NCBI GenBank assembly: GCA_947568835.1
Contig: OX387608.1
Coordinates: 16,092,535 to 16,156,534, forward strand
Source: Protonemura montana
Taxonomy: Eukaryota; Arthropoda; Insecta; Plecoptera; Nemouridae
DNA: 64,000 nucleotides
Reading direction: 5' to 3'
Shown here: piece by piece, positions 39,213 through 51,500 of the stretch
Layout: the number at the start of each line of letters is the position of its first letter
Numbering within the stretch: the first letter of the stretch is position 1
Notes under the pieces: model-generated
Database searches by the model: none
What the model saw: the letters and a program-made list of their open reading frames with translations, nothing else
Told to the model about the DNA's origin: nothing
Program-made: the position numbers and the translations under genes

Positions 39213-39440
39213 CAAATATCGTTATCGCCTCACACCGAGCTGTTAGAGGCCGCCTCGAGCCCAACGACATGCATCTTAGCTGCAGTTTCTTGACTGAAAG
39301 CACCGAGCCTCCTTTCCAACCTCCACTGCGCTTCTAAACCGCGATCAACACGACAATGTCACGCGCCATGTTGTTGTGGTTACAACGTGTGTGCCCCATG
39401 CACGCTGCCCCGACCAGCGTGACCGCGTGCTGTCTTCGCC
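39213..39440. other. ACE-side part of the divergent intergenic region
   Basis: GC-rich sequence between the 5S-like array and the putative ACE promoter; no exon seen. Likely holds shared or ACE-specific regulatory DNA by position. Confidence 0.4.
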
Positions 39441-39501
39441 GCCCCCTCCCCCGCCCAATGCAGGACGCCGTCAAGCGTCGCGGATTCGCTCCGAGGAGGC
39501 A
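39441..39501 (+). promoter_or_regulatory. Possible promoter of the ACE-like gene
   Basis: A GC-rich stretch upstream of the start codon contains a GC-box-like CCCCCGCCC, a CCAAT box at 39455-39459 and an initiator-like GCAGTCGG with its A at 39501, 25 bases before the ATG. No TATA box is seen. The gene is divergent from alpha-tubulin, whose start site is about 1.55 kb away. Confidence 0.35.
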
Positions 39502-39525
39502 GTCGGTAGAGAAAGAGCAGCTAAG

Positions 39526-42500
39526 ATGCACGTTCTTGTGATCGTCGCTGTCCTCTGGCTTCAGGGGTGCGCGGCGATAACGCAGCCGAGATACATAGAG
39601 GTGAGTTGCAGGGGAGAGGCGTTTAGAAGGCTTCAATTATATTGTTATTGCAGCAGGCTCCATTGGTTCTATGTACTGAAGAAGTTTAGAGATGTTGGTA
39701 CTGGTATCTCCACTGTAGTTTCTCTGTAAGCGTTGGGTTATAAGGTTACAGGTACATAGCAGTGGTGGTTGTACCCTCTTATATATAAGCCCTTGCCAGT
39801 TCACATGATGGATTGTCAGCAAAAGGAAATTGCCAATCCGTGTGTGGCCAAAATGAATGCGATCAAGACGGATTGGCAAAGCGGTGAATTCAATCCGTTG
39901 ATTGGTAATTCTTTGCGGATTCTAACGGTTGAAGATTTCTGACTGATGTTGTCGAAATATTGGTTCACAGGGTTGTAGTTTTGATAATGTCATGAATGTT
40001 GAAGTCGCTGGGTGCTTGAGTTTCGCGCGCTCTGGACTGGTGCGGAGAAAGTGCGCTGTTAATTTGTTGTTTCGGTTTCGACAACAAAGTAATCAACACC
40101 TGAGTTATCAAGTGGAATAGACGCTGGTGTTCGGTGGTAGGTGCTACAGGGAGACGATCTTTTGGTATCTGCAAGGAATCTCTGAGTCCAATTAGATGCA
40201 AGATCCCGTTGTTGAGGAAACCGCGCGAAGGCCGGGCATTAGAAAGGCATTGCGAGTTGGCGTTGAAAGCCAAAGGTTTCTCCCTGCAAATTCGATGCTC
40301 GTTTGACTGTAGCATTGGAACATTGCCCACCACAACCGTCCTTTCCTTTGAACGGTGGCTCTTCTGTGATATACGGGGGCTGTGGAGGACTTGTGCTAGA
40401 TCTGTTCGGTAACCACAACAATGTCTTGAGCTGGGCACAACCCCAAAAACAATTCTGTTGTGAGTTTTGAACATAGCTCGTCCAGCGCATTCTATTGTAA
40501 ATAAGAAGTACGTCTCCCATCACAGGGCTTCGAGCAACGGGCTGTACCTTGTTCTTGTGGCAGGATGGTAGTTTTCGCTAAGTTTTCCTAGCGCCCAACG
40601 AGGACCAGCCAGGTAAACACAGGTGCACGGAGGGCGCCAGGCGTTCGTGAAAGAGGCCCTCCGATGACCCAGTTAGGTGCGACGTGCGGGTGAGGCGTTT
40701 GCTCGTCGCTAGCTCGCTGACGCCCTCGCCTCGCGACGCTCCGTCGACCGCGACGTCTTCCTGGTTCCGCGCGAAGGGAGCTAACTGTGATCCCCCCCCC
40801 CCCCCCCTGCTTCAAGGTGGGGTCAGGGGGCGATGTGTTCGACATGTGGGCTCGCCTCGGTGCTCGGTGTCGATCGCTTCCGATGACAACTTGGGCAAGA
40901 TCTTGCAATGTCCGGCAATAGTTTAAGTTGTCGTTCAGAAATGTTCACTCAATTTGGTGGGTGAGGATAGGGAACGACATTTTCTGGTTTCACTCGCGAA
41001 TTTGGAACGAAATCACGATGGTGACTCCTCCCAGTCCCATGTGAACGAGATTAAGACGTGGCGGAACCAAATCTCCGAGATCTGCAGCTCTCTCTTCTCC
41101 TCATTCTCTCTTCTGCTCTTCCCTCTTCCTCGCTTCGATTTCCTCGCTGTCGACAAGTCTTCTTCTGCAGCTCGCACCTCGGTGGTAGTCTCTGGTTTCA
41201 GTTCTGGATCTCCGAGGACCTGATGAACCTGATGCATACGGCACAAAACATCTTCCTCCTGACCCTACCTGCTGCCCTCACATATTCATCTCAGTGTTGA
41301 CCTAATATTAGCAGTCAATACTTGACAGAGAAGATAAAGATCTCTTAAAGTGGACCTTGGTGCTGGTTCTCTGCAATATCTCAGCGTAATAACTATGCTG
41401 CTTTACATTCGTTGAACATCATTGCTCTACTGATTGTGCCGACTCATACGTAACTAAATCTTCCTTCCCAATTTGTCTGTTTGTTCGGATTTCCTTTACA
41501 AACGAGACGCTTAAGATGTTTCAAATCCAGAAGGCCGACCACACGAGTTTGCGGAGGAAGCTGGCCATCGGGCTCGAGCTAAAGTTGTTTCCGTCTCCTC
41601 AGAAGCTGCCTGTCGACGTCAATACCCGGCCCTCAGACAGAACACTAACTTGTAGCTTGCAAACCGTTTTGACAGCGAACCACATTTCCTGTCCAATGTA
41701 TTGTGTTTAACGTCGCACTGTTTCAACAGCTGGAGTTTTGGCTTAAGTCCAGTGGCGTCGGTGAATGAGCTGGTTTAATGAATGAATGAGTTAGCCTAGA
41801 AGGGAGGAGGGGAAACCCGGTGGCAGCAAGTAGACTTCTTCTGTTGAAGAGCACCAAGGGAACCACTGGCTTAACGTCCCTTTGGTAGGAAGGTTTACAA
41901 TTTTAACAGCAGGATTTCTCCACAAATCCATGCTGTCGATAGGTTTATAAGCAAGGCGAGTGAAGTTGCTGTACTAACTTTCATCCCACCAGCCTCTCTC
42001 CCGGACAGAACTGGTCATGTGTATGATGGTCGCCCATCCAATACCTGACCCAGCGCAGTGTAACTTAACTTCGGTGATCTCAAGAGGTTGTTTCCAACAC
42101 GCCAAACCGTTCGGTGTCAACTAACCAAAAGGCACAGCCTGCTTTTTCTAGTAAAGAACGGTGAATTTTTTTTGTGAACCTATAAAATATTAACAATCAA
42201 ATTAAGCAGCAGTCAATTTAAATATATAAGCAAAGTTTCATACAAAATTATGATTGTGAAGATAGAGACTTTTGCTATTTAGTCATTTCAAAAAAAAAAA
42301 TTTATGTAAAAAGTATATCTGAGATTTTTTTAGGGTGTTTCCTAAGTTTTGAGACTTTTGCCAGGACTTCGGTAAAAGTGTTTTTAATTGTCTTTCCAGC
42401 AGTGAAAATTGCAGGTATGTAACATGAACAGTTGTTCAGATATTGGCGATAACGCGGGACCATGCGCTCGCGTGGACCACTAAACTTGCCCAACTTTAGA

Positions 42501-45500
42501 AGTCATTGTCTCCCACAATAAATTGTCTTGAACATTCAAAAGAAAATATTTTGTGTGTTTGGTGACTTTTGTAACAAATGGTGAAATTTTGAAAAGGATT
42601 GGAGATGCGAAGATCAAACAAAACTTCCAACTTGTGTGCTGATTTGAAAGAGGTTTTGCTTATCGCTGTTGATATTTTCAATTTACACTTTGGTGTCTTT
42701 GCAGAATATCTTTGAGTCCGTACATTCAGCTCCTTTTTACAAACTCATCCCAATTTTAAGAAAAACTATTTGAAATGGGTTTTGAATGCTAAGTGAAGAA
42801 CAACTGAATTTCCCGACATTTCGTAACATGTACTAGCTACTTCTTTAAGGGTTAGAGCAGGATAAACTAGTGCTAAGGATAAATCAAGTAGACATGAGTT
42901 TAAAAACCATCATAAACTAATCCCAGTTTAGTTATTCTCAATATCCAATGTTTGAAATCGTTTTCAAGAGTATTTCCTTTGCTTTCTAGAAAAGTAGGAG
43001 GAACCGCAAAGCTCAATACCATTTACTTCTCGAACTCAGATTTCATCTCATCATAAAAATATAAAAATTATCTTTTAAATCTTTCATTTTAAGGGTTTTT
43101 TCGCGCGGAAATATTTGACATAATCCGCGCAAGTGCCCCCATGATAGTCGTCTACCATTCCCATATCCCGCCAGTCAAGTGCCAATGGTCGGCCATTTGT
43201 ATTTATGCTCCGTTATTTTTTATAAATGCCAGAATGTTTTCACAATATTTGGTAAAACAGGCGTTGGCAATTGTCAGGGTATACGTAAAAACATAAAAAA
43301 ACATAAAAACATATATAACCTAGAACATGATGAGCCACATTCATGATCATAAATACATAATTATTTGGGTATCTTTATAAGTCAGGTAGTCAAACAAAAC
43401 GTACAATCACATTCTTTCAAGGTAATGTACTCGTCAATAGATTCACAATCTGTCTCCTTCTAGGGCACCAACGGGAACCTGGGGGAGGCGTTACAATTCC
43501 TGCGCGAGCTCGACCGCGAGGCGGCCAACATGTGTTTTCGGGTCACGTCTGCACAGTGGGCATTCAGCACCAACGTGACCGAACCCAATCGACGACGCAT
43601 GGTAAGCAACACGTGCATCTGCAAGCTTAGGTAACCCTGGGTGCCTTCCAGGGCGCCCTCAACAGGGAAATATCTTTAAATTTGAAACTATTTTTTTCTT
43701 TATTTTTGGTGAGAAAATAATAATCAGGTATTTTTTTATTTTCTTCTAAATCCAATTTTGAATAAAATATCTCTGTTTAAAATGTTTGCGTTTGAATCTC
43801 GTACGAAAACGAGGGTCGCCATTTTTTATGACGTATAGTGAAATCTGACGTCAGTATGACGTCAAAAAACAGAAGCGAACGCAAAGGATACAACAAAATG
43901 ACGTCAGAACTACGTGTAGTTAATCACGGCCCGTTTTCATCCCGCCACGAGAATTCATATTTTAGCCATTCTTAAAACAAATATAAATAGAAAAGTTATG
44001 ATCGGATTATAAAAAGAAAAAATACATCAGATTTTATTTTAAACGCGTATTTGAACACAATGATAATAATTAAATAATAATCTAAAGGAGAATTGCCTAT
44101 TCTGTCCAAAGGGTGCCTCTAAGCATTGCAAGTCTTGGATATCACCTCCGGTTGGTTCCGCCAGAAAGAATGCAAGTCCCACCCATGTTGCCAGTGAATT
44201 ATCCCAAAGCAATGTTAATGTCAGCAGCTATGACCAAGAATTGCAAAGATTTCGGTGCCTTCATAGTCTAAGAATCAGCAAATTTAGATGAAATCTTATT
44301 TAAATTGCAAACGCTTGCAATGCGCGGGGTATTTTTATTATTATCAACACTATAACCGTCCCAACAATCGATGCAACACTCGCGACACGTGGAGATCGGG
44401 GTTCGTGTCCCCGTTTGGGCATCAATTTTTGAGACGGTTATAGTGTTGATAATAATAAAATCAGCAAATTTACTTGCGGCTCTCAAGACCTTTTGGTATC
44501 AAAGTGGGAATGGAAAAGAGCTTTCAGTGGCAGCCTCTTTATTCGCACATAGCAACTAAAAAAACAAGATGGCGCTAAGCGACCGTCGTTTTAGATAAAT
44601 TAGGTGTAAATTATATGTACACAGATAAGCTTTAGGCCGAGCTATAGCTATAGCTACGATGAAAGTTAGGTGATTGATTTACTTTCATCCAGATCTTCTG
44701 GATGTACTGATAGGTGCTTCTGTATTCTAACTACGTTGGTGTCTTCGTTAGAATACCATAGGACCTCCTCCATCTTGGCGGACCTAATCTTGGCCTAATA
44801 TTCCTGCACCTGAGGATGCTGGGTACATCAAACCGACTCGATGTGATTCCAGCTGGCCGAGATGGCACTTGAAGGCAAACTTCAACGATTGTCTTGGCGG
44901 AAGGCCACTTCTTTCTCGTGGACCACTCTACCAGATCCGCTAGCACGGCGTCAACTGCGCATGCTCGTCATAGCCGGTCGCGCAGCGCTGCCCGAAGACA
45001 AGGCGGCCGAGGTGAGAACTAGACGACACTATTGACGAACTAACCCTCTTAGCTTGACAAATCCCAAATCTTTGATAGCAGATTTCTTCCACTTTGAAAC
45101 GGAAATAGCCAATTTCTCCCCGGGGTTTGGTCACTTTAACGATGCGTTCAGGAAACAGTAAAACCGGACAAGATGACAAAGTTGGTAATTGTCTACTAGA
45201 AACTTGCTTCATACTATTCATTTAGACCAGTAACAAACCATTTGAAAAATATGCTGAACTATGATAGTTTTTAGACACATGTCTACTTGATGTAAACTTA
45301 GCATAAGTTATGACAAAAAACTATTTCAACTGGGTTTTGAATGCTAAGTGAAGAACAACTAAATTTCTCATACACATAATTGGTTAGTTAGTAAAAAACG
45401 CCAATTTGTTCGGGATTTTATTTCAGAAAATACAAAATACGCTAGTTTTTTTAGTTATTGACTCTGATTATTTTGTTTAGATGCATTTAGGAAGCTTGAA

Positions 45501-48500
45501 CTAGGTAATTGTTATAATTTTGTGTGATTCTTTTGTTATCAGAAAATTGTCAGGACTGCTCTTACCCTTGATAAAGTAACAGGTACAAGTTACGAAACGT
45601 TGGGAAATTTAGTTGTTCTTCACTTAGCATTCAAAACACAGTTGAAACAGCTTTTTTAGGTCCTGAACTTATTGGAAATTGCTCTGGCCGCATTTTCGGG
45701 ATCTACGCTTATCAACAGAATTGGAAACTTTTTTGAACTATGTACAAAAACTTCCCAAGTGTTTCTTTCCACCATCGAAATTTCCCCTGGCAGTGGCTGC
45801 TTACACAGGTTTTCTCTGAGATTTCATAGTCAAAATGTGTCCAATTGTAATGTGCAACCAGAACAACCTTGCAGTTCTTCGACCACCGATTACTTCAAGA
45901 GTACAGGCCGAGCTTTGCCACCATTTGTAACCTGTCGATGTTTCAACAGCTTCAACAGCTGATCGTTGACATGAAGGAGGTGAATGCCAACGCCCGTGTC
46001 TGCCCTTATAACAGACCTCGCACTGCCGGCTACTGCGATCTTCAACTTGAACCAGGTAACTCTACCAGTAGACGTCCTCCTTCTGTGAATCTTGGCTGGT
46101 GCTACATTCTATACTAGGCTCTCAGCAAGCTTTTGAGAAAACAACTCAGATATGTCAGTAAGATTCTCCTGGGGGACGGGTAAGAGGGCTGTAATCTTCA
46201 ACGGCGTCTTCTAGTAACTCGGTGACTTGCCCGGGGGCTGTTGATGGATAGACATTGCGGTTTTTCCATAAATAAGTAGTTGGCCGTTGTGGCAACTGTC
46301 AATCTTGCCAGTGCGTAGTTAAATGTTAGCTGTCAGTAGCCTTTTATTGGGTTTGCACTTTCAACGGCAAACTTTTGGGTAAATTGAGTTAAAAAGTTTA
46401 AAAAAAATGACCTTCTTAAATAAAGAAACGTAATAGTAATTGGAAAGGAAGCTAGACTGGAAAAATAAGCAACTGAACCGGGATACGACCCCAGGACCTC
46501 CCGGGGTTCGGTAAAAATGTTTAAAGTTTGGTCAGTAGCGTAAAAATGACGGTATTTCTCGCGGCAAGCGCCATCTTGGGCACCGTTTCCATGGCCACAG
46601 AATAACGTTACGCAATCGTCTATGTATTATTCTATTACAATTAGAAGAGTTCTACTGTCATGTCATGTGTCTTATGCTCTTGTCGTTGCCACCAGATCTG
46701 TCCGAGACTATGGCGCGGTCGCGGGATCCCGCCGAACTAGAGCACGCGTGGCGCTCCTGGCGGGATACTGTTGGACCTCCGACGCGAGCAAAGTTCATCC
46801 GCTACGTGCACCTGGCCAATCAGGCGGCGAGGCTCAACGGTGAGTCAACCTGGCACATGCAGATCACATTTAATTTCGATATTTCTCGTAGGTTAACTCG
46901 CTATTGTGACTTTTCATGCTCAAATGATCTCCGTCAATGTTTACCTCAACGATATTCAAAAGCGAGTTAACCTACGAGAAATATCGAAATAAAATTTCAT
47001 ACGACAGTGGCTCCACTTAACGTGACGTTCCGGTACTCTGCATTTTTGTCGGTAAGGTAGTCATTTGGCGGCCATCTTTCACTCAGAGACTGTAACATTG
47101 ACGTTGTTCCTCTACCTAGAACCTACACTCAACGGTGCTACCTTTCACGAAGGCTTCGTTGAAAATCCCAGTTCTTCTTGCCAATGAGTTAAAGGATATT
47201 AATCTAGCAGCTTCTTAGATAAAAATTCATTAGCCATTTTGATCTGCCTTTAAAGCGTCAACCAATCGACCTGCGCAGGCCTAACCCCGAGTTCCATTGT
47301 GCGCGCGCAGGTTTCGAGGACGCAGGCCACCAGCAGCGAGCTGCGTTCGAGATCGACGACCTCGAGCAACAAGTTTCCGACGCGTGGGCAGCCGCTGCGC
47401 CACTTTACGCGCAGCTCCACGCGCACGTGCGCAGGCGTCTTGCGCAGGCGCACGGCAAGGGGATCATGCGTGACGATGGACCAATACCGGCGCACCTGCT
47501 TGGTAAGCGACTACCTGCAGGAACATGCTTGCTAGTTTTAATTAACGCCCTTAAGGGCTACGTCAAACCCTGAGGCTGGGCAGTATTGATGTAATCGTGA
47601 AAATGAAGATTGTGACTCGCTAAAATTAATTTACCTGTGAGTGTGCGAGGGCTCTTCAACAGGATTTGGCGTTTCTCCTGATCCCTTCTAGCCTCTAGTT
47701 AGGTTCATCATCATCCTCATCATCATCCACTCATTCACCGACGCCATTAGACCAGTGCCGCATGGCCAGATGTCAAAACAGTGCGTCTTTAAGCCTTACG
47801 AATCAATCAATTGTATTGTATTTTATTAGCTATTCGCTACATTTTTTTAATGTGTTTACATTGTCATCTGTAGCTGTCTAACTTAACATATATTTCTAAC
47901 CTAATAATCTCTATCATAAAAATCCTCTAAATTATAAAAGGAGGAAAAAGATCTTGAGGTCAATCAATCAATTCTGCTCGTTTCGTGTCCATAAAAGCAA
48001 CATCAATCAAATTGAAATAAACACAAAATGAACAATATAACAAAATAATGAAGAACAATTTTGTTGCCATGCAGTCGGTGGTCTGTGCTATGTTCTTACG
48101 TCTCACCTCATTATGTGGTTATTGTCCCCACAATAGTTGGTGCAGACCACAGTGCATGGTTTGTTAATAGGTTTTTGTTCGCTGGTCTTCAACAGGTAAC
48201 ATGTGGGGACAGAACTGGAAGGCGCTGGAGGATCTCGTGCGTCCGTTTCCAAGGCCGGTCTTGTCCAAGGACGACGGCACTCGAGAGATGCTACGACAAG
48301 GATACACCCCTCTGAGGTAAGAACGGTCACCTTAAGTGTACGCTTGGGGGCTCACCTAGGCCTTCCCGAGGATAAAAACTATGTCACCGTTGAGCATTTG
48401 GCAAAAAAATACATCATACTTTCATCCAGGCTGGACATTTTCTTTACGACGTCTATCAATTATTAATAAATGCTCGGATAGGAAGCAATCAAAGCATCGC

Positions 48501-51500
48501 AAGGCAAGTCGATTATCGCAACAAGGAAATATAAAATTGGAAAGAATCACAAATCATTATGTTTAAAAAGAGTTTCACTGCCAGATGACACATGCGATGC
48601 GCTCAAGAACAATAGAACATCAGGAAGAGCTACGATGTCGGCAAGAAATTGCATAATTATCCGCCGGAAGCGCAACTCAACGAACTGTCAACTCGGGATG
48701 ACGTAGTCGAGTCGCCTTGACACTTGACTGTCATCGGCACGTGACATTCTGACGCTGTCACGTGCAAGGTGATATTCTGGGTCACCAGATGACTTGTTTG
48801 GCCATCTCGGCTTGGAAACAAACGGCCGTTGGACTCGTGAACTCGTGGTGCTCATGAGGTTCACGCCAGAAATAAATTCGGACAGCTTCGAACAAATTCC
48901 ACCGGTTTTGACGCCGTCCTCGAGGATTGCCGTCTTACACGGCGCCTTGGCTAGTCAAGGGCTGAATTCTGCAGTGAAAAAACGAACCCAAATCCGTATT
49001 TTGGTCTTTGCCACCGTTGTAGCATTTTGCATTTTAGGGGCTTTGAAATATGAAATTAAAATTTTCGTTTGCAGCATGTTTGTACCTGCAATTCACGTCT
49101 ACCTACAGCAATTGTCTTTCAATGACTGGTTATAAAGATAACGACCCGTTAAACTGGCATCTCCACTTGGTTACAAACTATTTTTCTTCAATTTTCATCT
49201 TGACCTAAATTGATATTTTCGAGCCGGAAATTATAATACTGGCCCCAACAGATGAAGAAAGCTTCTCTATGGATCGTAGAAACCACAGGAGTTCCTGAGA
49301 ATTTGGGAAGTGTCAGCTACGGGCATCGTCCATCTAGATCTGGAAGGAAAAGGGTGTAGTTTGACATCAAATATCCATCCACCTAGTACTGACTTCATAT
49401 GCTATTCTCACAACATGTCAAAAACGGCCCTCGGTCGCACCGATCCAATTCAGTTTAGCATTATTTATCCTGAAAACTCATGGGTCCTGATCCTGACTCC
49501 TGGCTGGCTACAGAATGTTTCAGCTGGGTGAAGAGTTCTTCACGTCAATGGGCATGAAGGCGCTGCCCCCCGAGTTCTGGCAGCACTCGATGTTGGAAAG
49601 ACCACTGGACAGGGAGGTCGTCTGCAAGCCGTCTGCATGGGACTTTTGCAACCACAAGGATTACCGGTGAGGATTCAACATCTTCCTTGCACGTCTGGAA
49701 GGCTTTCTTAGCCATAACAGCACATGGGCTTGTCTGTCAAGCTACAGCGTCTTAAGAACGAAAGGAGTTTACCTTCAAACAGACGATGCTCGCCTTTAAA
49801 AAGCTCGAGCCTGTTTTGCGATTCAAAATTTGAGTGACCACTTTGAGCTGGATCTTGTTAAATCATATCCAATGTGACAGCAAAATAATATACGGCAATT
49901 ATCAAAGTCATTTTAGGACCAAAAGGTAATTCTCTCAGAGCAAACCCGTTCAAAATACAAACTCTTACCCACGGCTTTGAAGTAATTGTGCCTCGTATCA
50001 AATCGTATACCGTCCCAGTTGAAGCATCTCTTATGAATTCACTGGAGAGAGCGCAACCGTTACTTTCAGAGTTGCTTGTTTGATACTCAGAAATTTTAAA
50101 TTAAAGTGAAATCCGAGTGACAGATACTGCTTCCTTGATTTCGAGTTGAATTTCAAACCTAGACAGACAGCACTTTTAAAAACGGCAAGCAATCACACTA
50201 GAGGCCAGTAGGTAATTGGGAATCACAGTTAGAAAAAGAAAAGACAGGTTTTATGAGTGAAGAAATCTGGGAAGTACATATCTTGCAAGGTGCCAACCGC
50301 AAACCCCAACAACCCCAGGTAATCTCGACATCCTCCATCTTTATCTTGATCCTATAATTCACCAACCGACCAACAGAGTGAAGCACTGTACAAATGTGCG
50401 CGGTGCCGACTTGGCCACGGTACACCACGAGCTGGCGCACGTGCAGTACTACCTCCAGTACGCGGGCCAGCCACAGCTGTTCCGCGCAGGCGCAGATCCG
50501 AGCACCCACGAAGCAGTGGCGGACGCTATCGGCCTGTCAGTGGCGTCGCCACGTCACCTTCACCGTCTGGGATTGGCTGCTGGCAACGCAACGCAGGACT
50601 ACGAGGCGGCCATCGAGTTCTTGATGGGACAGGCGCTAGAGAAGGTCGCCTACCTGCCCTTTGCGTACCTTGTTGATCAGGTGAGTGTTGGGGCTGCAGG
50701 GTCAGTGGTCTTCAGATAGTTTGGAAGCAGGCTGAAAGGACAAGGCCCGGAAATCCTCGGCGCTGGTTCTTTAAAAAGAGCCAAAAAGCTTGAAGGTGCT
50801 AAATTCATTAAGCTTTTAAAAATATACTTTTCGAATTATTTGTTTTGATGTATTTTTGGTTTGGTTTGGTTTGGAATACATGACAGAACTTTTCAATACT
50901 TTCTGCCACCCATTTTGATTAAATCCTGTAAATTCTAAGATTTTCTCAAAATAATAATAAACTCCAGTAAACTTTCTAATGTACCCAAAGAGGAATACAA
51001 GAGGTTACCAACGGATGTAGTTAGTGGTGAGTTTAACGGTTAAGATTGACTTGCGGTCTTGAAAAGGACCTAAACAGTCGTCGTATCGACAGCGTTGGCG
51101 GCGACAATCTTCAGGAATCTTCTTCCGGACAACGCAGTGTTTTTCAAGACGTCTTCAGGACAGTTTCTATTCTGCTGCCCTCATGGCATGCGTTGCAAGT
51201 TATAGGAGAATGACAAATAGGACAGAGGAACAGTAAAGCTGTATGAAGCAGATTCACTTCTACTCAATCTTAAGTCGAAATTCAACGCAAATACAAATGG
51301 CAGTTTACCACTCACCGGCACCGCGAGTTCTTGAATTGATATTTAGAACTAAATATCCGAGTCCTTCGGATGATAAAACGCACTATCGAGGTTTGCGAGC
51401 TGAAACCATTGGAATTGACAGCCGAAAATAATAATAGTTGCTACAGAGAAAAGTCACCGCCATTTGGAACGCGAAGAAATTTCTCACAGATTATTCGAAT

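Noticed and set aside
39965-40474. 169-codon minus-strand protein
   Set aside because: No recognisable domain, overlapping frames of similar length, located in ACE intron 1; possible old transposon remnant but not supportable.
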